Notes: generated by a model from the sequence alone, not told the origin. A DNA stretch of 64,000 nt from Daedaleopsis sinensis (GCA_033807695.1 CM066305.1:558001-622000), one strand, 5' to 3'. Positions 13,781 through 25,569 are shown, numbered from the stretch's first letter. Translations and numbers: made by a program.

Positions 13781-14128
13781 CGCAGGGGGCTGGGTGTCGG
13801 TAGTTAGATGTATCTATCCATTTTTATACGCCGTGCGAGAGACTGCTCGAGAGCTCTTAGTAGTTATATCACCACATATCATGTAACCTAAAGGCCTAAC
13901 GCTTTCAGCACACCACTGACTTCATCGTGCATCGTTCAGAGTCAGACTCGGTCGCTATACTAGCTGCCCAACATCCCGTTCCTCTTTTCCGACTTGCCTC
14001 TTGCCCTCCATCGTCGTTGTCTAGCTAACAACTACTATGCAGATCAGCAGTGCCCGCCGACTCAGTCGCACCTAGTATATTTTGCCCGGCGAGTCGAGAG
14101 TCACAGTACTGCCCGTACGCCGTATGTA
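13781..14128. other. Intergenic region
   Basis: This is the 3' flank of the ABC transporter. No gene or repeat is seen. It marks the left edge of the accessory island. Confidence 0.4.
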
Positions 14129-15136
14129 TCAACATTCACGCGCAAAACTATGGTGCTGCACGACCGCAGGGTCCTCGCTAGATCTAGACCTGCGCATCGT
14201 CAGCCAGAGCTGTCGGAGATCCGGGTCAAATCCAAGATCCACACCCTCCCTCCCAAACACCACCTGCAACAGCTCGTCCACCTCCGCACTCACGTCCACC
14301 CGGCCGCCGCCGCTAGACTGGCTAGGACCACGCCCTCCGCGTCCGTATCCTGCTCCCACTCTCGCACCGAACTCTGCCGCCCCCGCCAACCGGTCGAGCG
14401 TGATGCAGAACCGCCCGCCCGCCCACGGCCCCCGAGCCCGCCGCGCCTGCGCATCGAGGTCCGCCCCCGCGGACTTTAGCATGGTGCCCATGTCCGGATC
14501 GCTCGACCAGCAGATGCGCGCGAGCAGGACATGCGTCCACGCGAGCGTCCTGCCCGTCTGGCGCGCGCCGACGGCGACGGTGCCGCCGAGCGCGTCCTCG
14601 CGGACGTACTCGCTCTTGTCGAGGTTGCACAGGACGCGCACGCGGGTGCGCGTCGCGCGGAGCGGGGTGCCGCAGCTCATGAGCGCGTGGAACATCTCCG
14701 CGTCCGAGGGCAGCCAGGGCCCCGACGTCGACTCAAACTTGGCGGTCAGTGCATGTGTTGGCACCGGAGGCACCGTCTGGGTCCGCCGCTCGGCAGTCTC
14801 GCGCGCGAGCCGCGCCTGCAGCGCGTCGCCAGGCTGCTTCCGGTGCTGCATCCACACCCAGCCGAAGACGAGCCTGTAGTTCGAGACGACGAAGTCCGGG
14901 AGACGGGACATCGCGCACGCGCTGCCGCCTTCCACGTGCACATCCGTGTCGCTCTCGCCCTTCGCGCGCCCACCGCTGCACCTTCTCGACCTCGCACGCG
15001 CTGAGCATCCCGGCAGGCAGGTCGCCCTCCCTCGTGCGCTCCCCGACGCACACGAGGCGGCACCCTGCCCACGGCGCGTGGAGCGCGCACGCCGCACGCA
15101 GGATGTGCGGCCGCGCGAGTGCGAGGAGGGCCGCCA
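14129..15136 (-). pseudogene. Remnant of a conserved agaricomycete protein (part of chimera A)
   Basis: The minus strand encodes two long in-family stretches in different frames. The upstream part (about 15136-14970) reads through APWAGCRLVCVGERTREGDLP. The downstream part (about 14960-14129) reads through SRLPDFVVSNYRLVFGWVWM, RVLCNLDKSEYVREDAL, LLARICWSSD and GPWAGGRFCIT, and ends at a stop at 14129. I recall proteins with this order of motifs as a common unannotated agaricomycete family; the function is unknown. The frame change near 14960-14975 is present in both copies, so it is older than the duplication. The N-terminus is missing and replaced by a CRN/RHS-like sequence. It is called a pseudogene because of the frameshift and chimeric front. 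Confidence 0.65.
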
Positions 15137-15583
15137 AACTGAATAGCCGTTGGAAGTCTGCGCTCGAGGCGATGGAGGAGAAGGTACAGGAGGAAGATGG
15201 TCTTGCCTGCAGTCTGGTTAGCATTGGTTCAAGCATCGGGGATAACGACTGCCAGTGCCTACGAACCAATTCCTGGCTGGCCGAGCACAACAGCTGCCCA
15301 TCTCTGGCCCGTTGGTATTCGACTCTCGATGGCGGCAAGGCAGTCGATGAACGACTGGTATTCGGCTGGTGAGACAATAACTAGCGGGAAAGTTATAGGT
15401 GGCTTGAACGCCTCCTCGAGCTTGCCAATGTCCTTGATGCATATGTAGGTGATATCACCACTGGCACAAGAACAATCGACATCCGCGCCGCACTCAGTCA
15501 CGGTGTCGGTTGCGCCGGTGTGGACCTCATCACTGTCATGTGGAGAATCGGTATCCATGGCGCGAGTCGCAGCGTCGTGTGTA
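14644..15583. repeat. Segmental duplication, copy A
   Basis: This block matches 29191-30130 at a constant offset of 14547 with no indel and roughly a dozen substitutions by eye (about 98-99% identity). Most of the substitutions lie in the unknown-protein half and only two or three in the CRN/RHS half. Both ends are abrupt, with unrelated flanks. Confidence 0.9.
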
Positions 15584-15595
15584 CTCCAGGTACTT
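15137..15595 (-). pseudogene. Truncated CRN/RHS-like P-loop gene fragment (chimera A)
   Basis: On the minus strand this fragment encodes an acidic linker (DTDSPHDSDEVHTGATD), then DITYICIKDIGKLEEAF, AEYQSFIDCL and VLGQPGIG. A 66-nt-scale GT-AG intron follows, then GKTIFLLYLLLHRLERRLPTAIQF. This aligns by eye with the complete gene at 26246-28759 around its Walker A loop, including the intron position within the P-loop. It stops right after IQF (near 15137), where the sequence switches to the unknown protein remnant, out of frame with it. The 5' part of the gene is lost at about 15595. Not functional as it stands. Confidence 0.75.
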
Positions 15596-16319
15596 ATCGG
15601 AAAAGCCAGACCGTTCAAGTTGTTTCGATGTCGTCATTGAGCCGGAGTTCAGAGCACGCAAGAGCTGGGCCACATCGGCGAACAGGTTCGGGTGATCCAG
15701 CGCGTTACTGAACGGTCCGTGAAGCAGATCTGCATTGAGAGAGCTTCTGGTCTGCCGTTGTCTCCCCTAGGCAGACGATGTACAGGTCCTATTGAACGGG
15801 GGGCGGACGGACCTGTCTAACGTCTGCTTTCAAACGCGACACTTTACCCTGTGGTCCCATATCAGCGGTGATTGAAAATGCCGACTGATCCGTGCGTCCA
15901 TATAAGGCGATGGCTTCCTAATTCGTAAAAACAACCCTAATACGGAAGAAATCGCTCGATATGGACACGGGGCGCTTGTCACATCCTGTGGACCGTGAAC
16001 GCGTGAACGCTTGAGCGACAGCTGTGTTCCGTCTCCGAGTCCCATGTCATCCTCTCATGAGTCTCCTTCGTCATCTTGCTACTGGTCAAGCACACCTGCA
16101 AGTCACTTCTCGTTCTGAGCCGGCTCTCGGTCGTCTAGCTCATCTCGGAACACTCACGAGTCACCCTCTCCTGCCAGCAGTTCTACTTCCCATCAGCAAA
16201 AATGTGTGGGAATTGAGAGGCCCCACAAGTACTTACAATGCATATATTTCACTCAATCCGGAGGCTCCAATTGCAAGGCATGATAGGGTATCAACGCGCA
16301 TTCCAATGCACAACTTTCA

Positions 16320-16425
16320 CCACCTGTCGCATTATAATGCATTGTAATGCAGTCAAGCGCTTGTAGCGCATTGGGGGTATTGTAAGCATTACAATGTATT
16401 GGAGGGATTACATGGTCTTGTAAAC
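16320..16425. repeat. AT-rich repeat cluster (left), cattgtaatgca-type
   Basis: Several copies of a short motif like gcattgtaatgca and its reverse complement (tgcattacaatg) occur here. A very similar cluster recurs at 17040-17115. Together they could be the ends of a small non-autonomous element, but no clean inverted repeat or target duplication is seen. Confidence 0.45.
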
Positions 16426-16629
16426 ATTTCTGTAGTAATTCATTTAACCGAAAAGAATCTTATAACAGTGCGCCTGAATGATTGAAATTCCCACTGATAG
16501 TACTAACAAAATAAACGCAAATATATTGTAGATAACAATACGGTACATAACACGATAAAGGCCAAGACAGCATAGCGGCACTAGATAAGGCGCAAAAGTG
16601 CGAGATAGGGCAAACCACAGTAGTGCGAG

Positions 16630-16790
16630 AGCAGCAACAGTGGCGTGAGAACAGTGCACAAGCCTAGGAGCACAAGAGAACAGCGCAAGAGTGAGAGGCC
16701 ACGAGAGGAGCACGAGAGAACAGCGTGAGAGAACAATACGAGAGGGGCACGAGAGCGTCGAGAGGGGCACGAGAATGTCGGGTTAGGGTC
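16630..16790. repeat. Purine-rich tandem repeat (gagag/cacgagag units)
   Basis: Imperfect short units such as gaacagcg(c/t)gagag and gaggggcacgagag repeat across this stretch. The minus-strand open frame over it is a by-product. Confidence 0.6.
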
Positions 16791-17039
16791 AGGTCTGTCA
16801 AGAGCAGGCCTTTACCGAGATGACACTGAGCGGTGGAGCGAGGCATATGCAGGAGAGGAGACAGCGGCAGCAAGTGGGGGGGCTTTGGTGACAAGAGTCG
16901 AGCGAGAGGACGGCCTTATATAGAAGGCTGACAGCTGTGGAGCGAAATAATAGAAGGTTGCTTCTCAGAAGTGACGCCATCAGCGTCGTCATTGCTTGAT
17001 GTGCATTGAAAAGCATTAGAGTGACTGTGAATACCAAGC

Positions 17040-17115
17040 TTATCCGATTACACGGGATTGTAATCGGTCTTTGGATTGTAATGCATTGTAATGCAATATA
17101 ATGGATTGAATGCAT
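17040..17115. repeat. AT-rich repeat cluster (right), cattgtaatgca-type
   Basis: Second cluster of the same short motif as at 16320-16425, about 700 bp away. It contains two consecutive copies of attgtaatgc. Confidence 0.45.
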
Positions 17116-17329
17116 TGCAAGCACTTGCAGTTTGGAGCGGAGATCGTAATGCACTCGATTCAAGACAATGCAACCGACTTTTTGCTGATGCCGTTGGGAT
17201 GCCTGGCCTCCGACCCCTCAGTGGGAAGCAAACACGTCCACATTCTCTAATAACATAGGCATGGATCTAGACAGCTCCTCTGCACAATGAAGCCGGCCGT
17301 ACGGGACCGCAAGCAACGGCCATGACAAA

Positions 17330-17833
17330 TTGGTGCTCCAGTGCTCGGTTCCTCCCCATTTGCAGTATGATCTCAACCGTCTCCCTTGCTCGCACCATCT
17401 ACTTCCTCTGGTAGCTCCCTCCCCACCGGTGCGTCACAAAGCTGCAAAACGGTCGAATTGGGAGAACGAGGGAGAGCCCAAACCTGCATCCGTGCCGCAA
17501 TGTTCGCCGAGTATGTACTCCGGTGACCCATTCCCGGCCTGCGCTCACCCTCCACCAGGCGGATACCTGCATCACTCTCACTCGTTGTCGCCTCTGCCAC
17601 TCCCTGTGAGGTCCAGCTTCCCCGACTCGACGGATCCCATTCCTTCATCATCGTCTAAAGAGAACGTTCCGGATGGAGCCGCAATGCCGAGGCGTAGATA
17701 TGTTAGGGAGCACGACAAGCTGAGTACATCAATCCTGAACTTTATATGTGATGGAACGGGAAAGACAGCAGGGGACCTCCTACATGCATTGTTTGAGTAC
17801 AGAAATACCGATGATGTATGTCGTACGTCGTGA
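17330..17833 (+). pseudogene. Possible N-terminal fragment of a transposon-type ORF
   Basis: An open frame of 167 aa has a Ser/Pro-rich front and a C-terminal stretch (KLSTSILNFICDGTGKTAGDLLHALFEY) that weakly resembles the start of agaricomycete transposon-associated proteins such as DUF6589-containing ones. No continuing exon with a credible domain is visible downstream. It may equally be noise. It lies just upstream of the hAT element. Confidence 0.2.
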
Positions 17834-18206
17834 TGAGACTCAATGGAGGCGTGTGTTTGTGTTCATACGAGGGGGAATGACAGGTGTAGGGTTTGTACTC
17901 AGGTTTCTCTTGAAGAAACGATCATGCTGCATTGGTTTGTGTCCTTCGTCAGAAGAGAACACGTAGGGGGAACCAGGAGGTGTCGTTGTAGCATTAGAAT
18001 ATGTAGTTTCTGCTATGCGAACATCGTGTATCGCGCGGAAGAGGACAGAAGGCGGAGGCGCTGGCGACGCGTCTCGGACGCGTCGTCGTGTATAGATCTT
18101 GACGCGTGGTCGGAGATCAATTCGATGCTGACAAACTCAGATTGGGGGGCACACGGTTCAAGCCCGTAATTGAAAGCAGACTAGGTCTGCCGGGGTCCTT
18201 TCAGCC
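17834..18206. other. Spacer before the hAT element
   Basis: No gene or repeat recognised in this stretch, which ends at the left inverted repeat of the hAT element. Confidence 0.4.
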
Positions 18207-21200
18207 AGTGATGTTACGGTGCTAGTCAAGGGTCATGACCGTATGACTTTGACTAGGGTGGTCAAGTCATGACCATGGTCATGACCTCTCGATGACTGAT
18301 GGTCAAGAGTCAGCACGTGACAAGTCCGAGATCACCGATCTATGCCTAGTTTGGTGAAGGTGCTCGTAGCTTAGGCTGTAGTTACTAGTCGCAACAAAAT
18401 TTTGTAACTCTTTTGAACTCTTCGACTACAGCACTCCGCAACCACTGAGCTACTACCACTACACTCTATTTCTGAACCTGAAGTATCAATGTCGGCTATA
18501 ACTACGCTTCCGACAGAGAAGTCTGCCGCAGACGCGTGGATCAAATCCAAATTCGAGGGTAACGGCACCCGCCCCGGCAACAACAACTCCCACTGGAACC
18601 GCTGGTGCAAGCTGTGTCTCACTGAGAGAATCGAGGAGACAGTCGACGAGGAGGGCGCTCAATTCTGCTCCGAGGATGGAAATGGCACGGTGACGGCAGT
18701 ACGCACTACGGCGGTAATCATGGCAGACAGTCAGTATGTTGTCATGTTCTCCCAGGGCACGCACACTTACGTTACAGTGCAGTAATGGACCATCCGGGGT
18801 CTATGAAGCCATTTCCCATCGCGTCAAAGCTTCCCGAACTGCTGAAGCACATTGCCGGATGTCCTTTGACTATTCGCGCAGACCGAGAGCATGCACAACG
18901 ACTCATCTATCTCCGCAAAAAACAAAAGACCAAGGAGAACTCAAGGGTGATAATTATCCTGCCATATACTTGATACATGTTTTATTGACTCCGAATCCAG
19001 CCCGATAAGAGCATGGATACGGTGGCCGAGTCGCCTATGCATGGCGTCAAACGCACCTATTCATCGGGGAGTGACCAGGCTTTGGAGGCACTCCCCGGCC
19101 CGTACAACCTTCCCGGTAACAAGTATGCACGTCAGCAGGAGTTCGACGACATATCAGATGTACGTCACCTTGACCCAGGACGTGACGATGCCCATGAATG
19201 GCCGCATTCGCTCCGAACCGAGTTCCAGGGTGACATATTGAAGCTTTTCGTCGCCGCCAACATTGCTTTCCATGCCGTTAGCATCCCGTATGTACGCAGC
19301 TTTGTTGCTAAGTGGATTCCGGGTGCCTCTTTACCGACGCGTCAGGCCTTGGGTGGCCGTATCTGCAAGGATGAAGCTGCCAAGGTTCTTGAGGGGATGA
19401 AGCTGGATTTGAAGAACCGCTATGGCACTGGGCAGACTGATGGGTGGAAGAATGCTTCACGATCCAACTATGTTGCAAGCATGATCAATGCTGAATATCG
19501 GGTAAGATCTCATTATATTTTCGACACCGACTACTTACATCATTTTGTACACATGCAGGCCCATATCCTGCACACACACGACATCACGGATCAGGCTAAG
19601 ACAGCCGACAACTTACTTGTGCTCGTTGAGGGTGAGATTGATTTCTGCGAGCAAACCTTGAAGATGCACGTTGTGGCGTGGTGCACCGATGGAGGAGGGG
19701 ACTGCGCGAAGATGCGAAGGCTTCTCAGGCTCAAGCGCCCTCATCTCGCACTCCCGCACTGCTGGGCGCATCAGGTAAGTGGCAAAGGCATTGATCTCAT
19801 GCATTACTACCGTTCTGATCTGCGCTCATTAACAGATCCGGCTGTGCCTTGGGGACTACCTGCGCGTGAAGACACCGGAGGTTGAGATACTGGAGGTTGC
19901 GCTCGAGATCATCCAGTGGTTTAACAACCACAGCCGTGCGTTAGGTCTCTTACACCGCCAGCAAGAAATCTCGCATGGCAAACAGCTGGCCCTGCTACGT
20001 CCTTCATTAACACGCTGGACTGCCCACTACCTAGCTGCATCGAGGCTTCTACAGACCGAGCAGGCTCTCCGCATCTGTGTTCTCATGTCCAAGACCGTCC
20101 TGATTGGATGCGCTGGGAAGGATAGGTCCCAGATCGACAAGGCTGAGGAGTTGCTCGCATATGTCGACAAACCTGACTTCTGGGCCCAATTGCGCCGGTA
20201 ATTCCATTGGCACACAATTTATTCAGTTGTAGCTCACATGCATGCTTATAAGGGTTACCACGAATATTGAGCCGCTCGCAATCGCTGCAAACGCTACTCA
20301 AGGTGACCATGCTCGCCTCGATGTCGTGCTGGTGACCCTTGCCAATCTCTACCACATCTACTCTGATCCGAGTCGCTTCGATGAGGTCACCCGGACCACC
20401 ATGCACCAGAGCCTCGAAGCAAGATGGAAGAAGGCCGGTGAGGAGCGGGAGTTGTACCTTCTTGCTATTCTCTTAAACCCTCGCCTTCGCACAACACCGT
20501 TCAACATGAACAATCCCCTCCTTACCCCTCACAAGCTTTGGGTCATGTTCAAGAAGCACTTCGAGCGCATGACGAAGCATACTGCTGACCAGTTGCTCAA
20601 GAACGCATTCACAGACTACACCGGCCGCATTGGGAAGTGGTCTGACGACGCCATGGGGGTCAACGAGGCCGTTCTTGAGGCGATGAATGACGTGAGCTAT
20701 TCTTACTTGCATGTCACGATGACAATGATGCTAATCGCACTATGCAACAGGGAGGCAGTCTCAACATGATCACGTTCTGGCGGGGCCACCTCGCCGGGAA
20801 CAGCAACTTCCAGGGCCAGAACGGCCTTGTGCTCTTCGCTATCATGGTTCATTCTATCGTACCCAACTCAGCCGCCATTGAACGTCATTTCAGTCGGATT
20901 GGTGTCGTCCAGAGCAAGCTACGAAACCGTCTCTCCTCAGAGAAGGCCCGCGAGATCGTTCTCATCAAGGCCGAAATCGACCACGTTTACGGCACTGGGC
21001 ACAACACCGTACACCGTCACTTCGAAACACCACTTCCTGTCCCTATGTCCACAGCTGACCCTGCCCCTGGCTCTGATCCAACTGCCGGCCCAACGACGTT
21101 CAGAACCCTCGCAAATGCCATAATTGGAATGTCTCTTGAGGACGCAGTGCAAGACATGACCAGTCCCGGAGACAACCCTGATGAATTTGACGTACGCACC

Positions 21201-21791
21201 AATCCTATCACCCATCCTGCTCCTCCACCGCCACCCACCGCACCCATCCTGCCCTCCGAGGGTCTGCTGCTTCGCAACCTCTTCGAGTATCCTCCAATCA
21301 CCGCCACCGGGGCAGCTACATCCGTTTCCGGCTCATTCTTGACCACCTTCTGGACCCAGTGCGTGAGGAATCTTGCTGCAGAGCAGTCGGTACACGAAGA
21401 AGAGGCCGAGGAAGAAGCTGCACGTCTAGAGAGAGCTGAGGGAGCCTCCGGAGGAGCAGAGAACATGGCGGTGGGAGAAGGGGAGGAGTCGGCTGCGGAG
21501 CCGCCGTCCATGTCAGCGGCGGCGTAAGTTTCTCACCAAAAATGGTCCGAATGTCCCCTTAAAGCACCGTACTCTTCTTGATTTGCCTCGTCATATTCAT
21601 TCGCGTTATATACGACTTGTACAATGTAGTACCATGTCCTAGGGATTCAACTCTCTATGGCAAGTGTCAGACCAATACAATATGCGTGACGAAATCAGTA
21701 GAGGCGCTGACCTAGGTCAAATGGTCATGACTATTTGACCTTTCGGTCAAAAGTCATGACCTGGGGTCATGACCGGGGTCATAACATCACT
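18207..21791 (+). mobile_element. hAT DNA transposon, about 3.6 kb
   Basis: The transposase gene is bounded by a perfect 10-bp inverted repeat: agtgatgtta at 18207-18216 and its reverse complement at 21782-21791. Just inside each end are clusters of the palindromic octamer/decamer motif gtcatgac / ggtcatgacc and of ggtcaa (about 18225-18305 and 21712-21780). These look like subterminal transposase-binding repeats. I do not see a matching 8-bp target duplication at the flanks, so the exact ends are uncertain by a few bases. The internal gene seems intact, so the element may be autonomous or only recently inactive. Confidence 0.8.
18489..21527 (+). CDS. hAT-family transposase
   Basis: Excises and inserts the host element by a DDE-type mechanism in the nucleus. 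The N-terminus has a BED-type zinc finger split by an intron: CKLC at about 18610, then H-x4-C (KHIAGC). The core includes TDGWKN (first Asp, about 19440), WCTDGGGDC (second Asp, about 19680) and CWAHQ, followed after an intron by LCLGDYL. The C-terminal hAT dimerisation block reads NSAAIERHFSRIGVVQSKLR at about 20866-20925 and supplies the Glu. Introns fit GT-AG at about 18950-19007, 19502-19558, 19775-19835, 20199-20250 and 20692-20750, with another in the first 300 bp. A Pro/Glu/Ala-rich tail follows the dimerisation block. No in-frame stop is needed to be bypassed. The start is the first Met that precedes the zinc finger; a start at 19013 would lose the finger. Confidence 0.85.
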
Positions 21792-22049
21792 TGGGGATGG
21801 GCAGCGCCCGCTAGCCGACGGCCAGGTCACGCAAGTAGCGCTTGTCGTTATCTGGGTTGATAGCTGTTATCTGTACGTAGATAATAACTAATCTCATCTA
21901 ATCTCATCCTCCGATCGATAGCCGAGACGCGATCAAGCAGCGCGTCTCATTAAGGACGGTCGCGTCGTGTCTCTCCTCTACTTTCTACCTGTATACATCC
22001 GGCGTACAACAACGGTCTTTGAAACAGCAATATACTCCTCACGGAAGTC
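21792..22049. other. Spacer between two transposons
   Basis: Contains no recognised gene. It could hold the end of the second element, but no inverted-repeat partner was found near 25570-26000. Confidence 0.35.
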
Positions 22050-25000
22050 CTACGACCACTCCCAGTCGGCTTCCGCATCCTCCGGCTCCGCCACAGGCTC
22101 GGGTGTCTCGACAGAGCCTGCACCTCCGACGAGTCCTGCATCCGGTGCCGCCGTCGTAGCCTCACTGGTAGGTAGCCTCTCTAGCGGCTCAGCTTCGTAT
22201 TGAGCTACTATATCTGCAAGGGCTTCAAGCTTAGCTGCTTTGTTCTTCAGCTTGCTCTTCAAGGGCATCTTCTTCGCTTCTTTAGGACCTGTGTCATAGA
22301 ACAGCCGGTACCATTCAAGGTGAGCGTCCAGCTGCTTCACTGTGAGGGCTTCTCCGAGCCGTTCATCTGTGCGATGAAGTATGGGGGTAATTTGAAGGAT
22401 CTTCTGACGTTTGTCTGCAGCGGCAGCTGCGTTCACGTCGTCCTTCCGGCGCTTTGCAGAGACTGCGGCAGTATCCTCCTCCACGATCTCCCGACGTCGT
22501 TTCTGCTCACGGCCACTGGCATCTAACCGCCTCGCCTCCGCCATTATGAACCTCCGGTCAGTGTTCGTCAAGACCTCGTTGATGTACGTGTTTGTTCCGT
22601 TAACTTTGGCCATGGCTCGCGCATTGTGCTGGTCTACTGACATGTTAGGAGCAGCACGGTGCCGAACACGCATGGTCCCAAGAGCCCCCTCGTTGTCGTC
22701 ATTTGTGGGTTTCATCCAAGCGCGACGGCGCTGGTCAGGAGTGAGCTGGGAGATCGAACCATCCGGTGAGAACTCCTCCGTGAAACGGCCGGATTTGTCT
22801 AATGCACCACAGCAGAAGTCCACGAAGTCACCGCGAAGATGGGGAAGTGATGGAGCAAGCTTCTCGATGGCAGGGAAGAGCTCAGGGCGTCCCCAAGGCT
22901 CCCCATCAAGGGTGGCTTGTTCATGGGATGGATTCGCAGCAAGAACGAGCTCCGGAGTGTCAATCAACAGTTGGATGTGCGCCCGAAGCTTGTTATGCAG
23001 TGGTGTGAGTTCAAGATGGTTCGTGGTTCCCCCCCGGCGTACTGAGCGCATATAAGGCTTGCTGACTGCCTGTCCGTACAGCGCCAGAGCGCAGAGCTCG
23101 GTCAATGTTGGTGGGTCCTGGAGTCCGCGATGCAGGTTGTACTCGAGGTGACTGAATGCACGACTTTCTTTCTTGTCACGTACGATATCTAGAATCTTCA
23201 CATGGACTTCTTGATATGTCACAAGCTCGCATGATGCGTCGACGAAGGATCCGAAACGAGTGTTGCTGGTGTCAGGGAAGGTGAAAAGGCGCCCCAGTAT
23301 AGCTTCGAGGTGCCATCGGTATGTGTCCTGCTGCCCTTTCTTGTCATCTTTGTGGCGGAACTCGAAGCCCGCTAACTCGCATAGCTTGGTAGCTCCCCCG
23401 GAAGAGTTAGCAGTCGCACGCTGGCGAGTAGCGGCGTCCGTCGAAGAGGCTGCAGCATCATTGTCCCGATTCATGAGAAGAATCGGTCCAATGAGCCCGT
23501 TGCGTTCCCAGTAGGTTGACATCCGCGCATTCCCCGCTTTCACCATGTTGAGGTCCTTGTGCATACAGCAGCCGCCGCGGATAAACAGGTCTGCCTCGAA
23601 CTTCTCCGCTTCCGATAATCCCTGATACTCATCCTCTCCTAGGCGCCTAATGACCGCACGACGGATCTCATCGTACTGCCTCTCAATCTCTGGGGCACCC
23701 AGAGCATCAAAAGCGTCGCAGCCCCCTGCGAGGTCAATAGCTGCTAGAGTCTCTTCCGCTAGAAGGGGGACCAGAGTTTCCGGGAGAGCAGCACCCCATA
23801 GTCGCTCGCCTCGAACCTCGCGATCAACCGTCCGCTTGTGGTCTTCAAACAGGCGCGCAAACTTCTTTTGATCCTCGGCGTGGTCCGACATCATCCCTGT
23901 CGTCTTGAGATAGAAGTCGCAGGGAGCGACAGGATTGGCCTTGCCTCGTGGACTGGCATTGTATGTCTCGAAAGCCTCATCTGTAAGAGACATCCATCCC
24001 TTGAGTTGTGTCTCGCTTGTGTGGTTAGGTGCTGAGTGAACCCCTAGGGTATAGCGAGTGTGACGGTCCTCGTTTGTGACATAGATATTTCGGGAGATGT
24101 AGTCGACATGGCGGTGAGTGGTGCTGTCGCCACTGATAGTAAGACCTATAACAATGTTAACACTGCTTCTGGTTCCAGCACATATAGCATGAATTTACTT
24201 TCGGCTTGTTGAATGGCCTCCGCCATCTGCATTTGGGAGCCAACTAACGACTCCTTCATGATGCGTGAGATGGAGCGCTCACTGATCGACCCTTCAACAG
24301 ATGCATTCATGGTCCCTGCCACCGCAGACATTGCCTCCGGGATGTGGGAGACCTTCAGCCCAAGTCCGACCAAGTCTCGCACCAGTGCACGGGCAGAATC
24401 CGGAATGATTCCCCGTTCTTTCAGCCGCAGGGCCGTGACAGCGGTCGTCTCGTCAGGCAGAGCAGCAGATGATGAGCTCGCCACTGCGAGTGCAGCGTCA
24501 CGGCGAGCCAAACGCTTACGAAGCGCCCGGTTCTCTTGCACCACCGCTTCTGCACGTCCACGAAGGCGGTCAACCTCAGAGTGTAAGTCCTGTATCTCTT
24601 CATAGTCTCCGGCAAAGCGTTTACGAGCATCACCAAGAACAGCTTCAGTGTCGTCCATTGCCTGCGCCAATTTCCCATCAAATTCTTCGGCCATCCGTTG
24701 AGCCCGCACTTCCCCCTCTTCTTCGGCTTCTTGCTGCATACGCTCAAGCAGCGCACGATCCCGGGCTTGGATATCTGCCACAATAGTGAGAAGCTGTGCT
24801 TCGGCAGCTATTGCTGCCTCAGCGGCCTGGACCCGTGTGCTCCGGACCTCACGGTGAGCCCACTCAGACACTGATTCAGCGTACTGATGGGCCCGCAGGC
24901 TGGTATTGTAGTGGTACCAAGTTGCTGCCTCAGCCGTCTCCACGCGTGTGACTGCCACTGCCACTGCCTCGTTTGCGGACTTCTCAGCGGTCGCAACTTG

Positions 25001-25569
25001 TCCAGTCGTGTGGTCGGCAGCGCGGACTCGCTCAGCTTCGATAGCTGATCTTGCTTGGCCCGCGAGATCTTCGAGAGCCTTGCGAAAGACGCTATCCTGT
25101 TCGCGCAGCGCTAGAATACTTGCTGCTTGTGCATCCTGCTCGCGCGATTGCATCGCTTTGATTTCAGTGCGATGTACGTCATCCATGGATGCGATATGCG
25201 CCCGGAGTCCATCGTTCTCCTCTTGGGCGCAGGTGAGGGCTTCGCGGGCGTCAACTTCACCTTTTCGGGCACGCTTCTCTCGCCTCTTTCCATTGTGGAC
25301 GCTGCGGCGGTACCGGTCAGCTTTCGCTTGGGCAGATGCAAGTGCCTAAAGGTATGTGAGTAAGTGTGCAGCAGATATGCACTATAGCTCACAGTCTCTC
25401 CTGAGGGGCATGTATTCTCCTTGTCTCCTCTTGTACCGGCACTACTAGTAGCCCGGCTCCCGGGCCGAGTCCTGGAATTAATGAGCAGTAGATTGGTCCG
25501 TGCTTGAGATTTTTGGCTGCTGGAGCGATACTTAGACCGCCCCTTAGTATGCTGAATGCCCCGACCCAT
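22050..25569 (-). CDS. Putative DDE-type transposase of an unclassified agaricomycete element
   Basis: Three exons on minus: a start MGRGIQHTKGRSKYRSS at 25569, a GT-AG intron at about 25343-25393, a long exon to about 24196, an intron (about 24146-24195), and a long last exon ending at 22050. The N-terminal third is basic and then a long Ala/Glu/Arg coiled coil (about 25340-24450). The middle reads SISERSISRIM, then SLTISGDSTTHRHVDYISRN, which resembles a DDE first strand, followed by SAPNHTSETQL and SDHAEDQKKF. The C-terminal part has a Cys-rich GGCCMHKDLN and DKKGQQDTYRWHLEA, ending in a charged, Pro/Glu-rich tail. I recall this motif order from repetitive, unnamed agaricomycete proteins, but cannot assign it to a named transposon superfamily. 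Catalytic residues are inferred. The frame is open, so the gene looks recently active. It sits next to the hAT element in the opposite orientation. Confidence 0.6.

Larger units (their letters stand above)
15596..17329. other. Gene-poor, repeat-rich DNA
   Basis: No convincing gene. Contains AT-rich cattgtaatgca-type runs near 16320-16420 and 17040-17115 and purine-rich tandem repeats at about 16630-16790. Long open frames on the minus strand (16444-17163) are low-complexity products of these repeats. Confidence 0.5.

Noticed and set aside
14749..15372. Plus-strand open frames over duplication A (and the matching ones at 29182-29919)
   Set aside because: Arg/Ala-rich shadows of the minus-strand chimera; their duplication only reflects the duplicated DNA.
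16444..17163. Hydrophobic Leu/Ser/Cys-rich minus-strand frames
   Set aside because: These are produced by short tandem repeats rather than a membrane protein gene.
18181..18206. 8-bp target-site duplication for the hAT element
   Set aside because: I compared the flanks of both inverted repeats (18199-18206 and 21792-21799) and found no match, so none is claimed.
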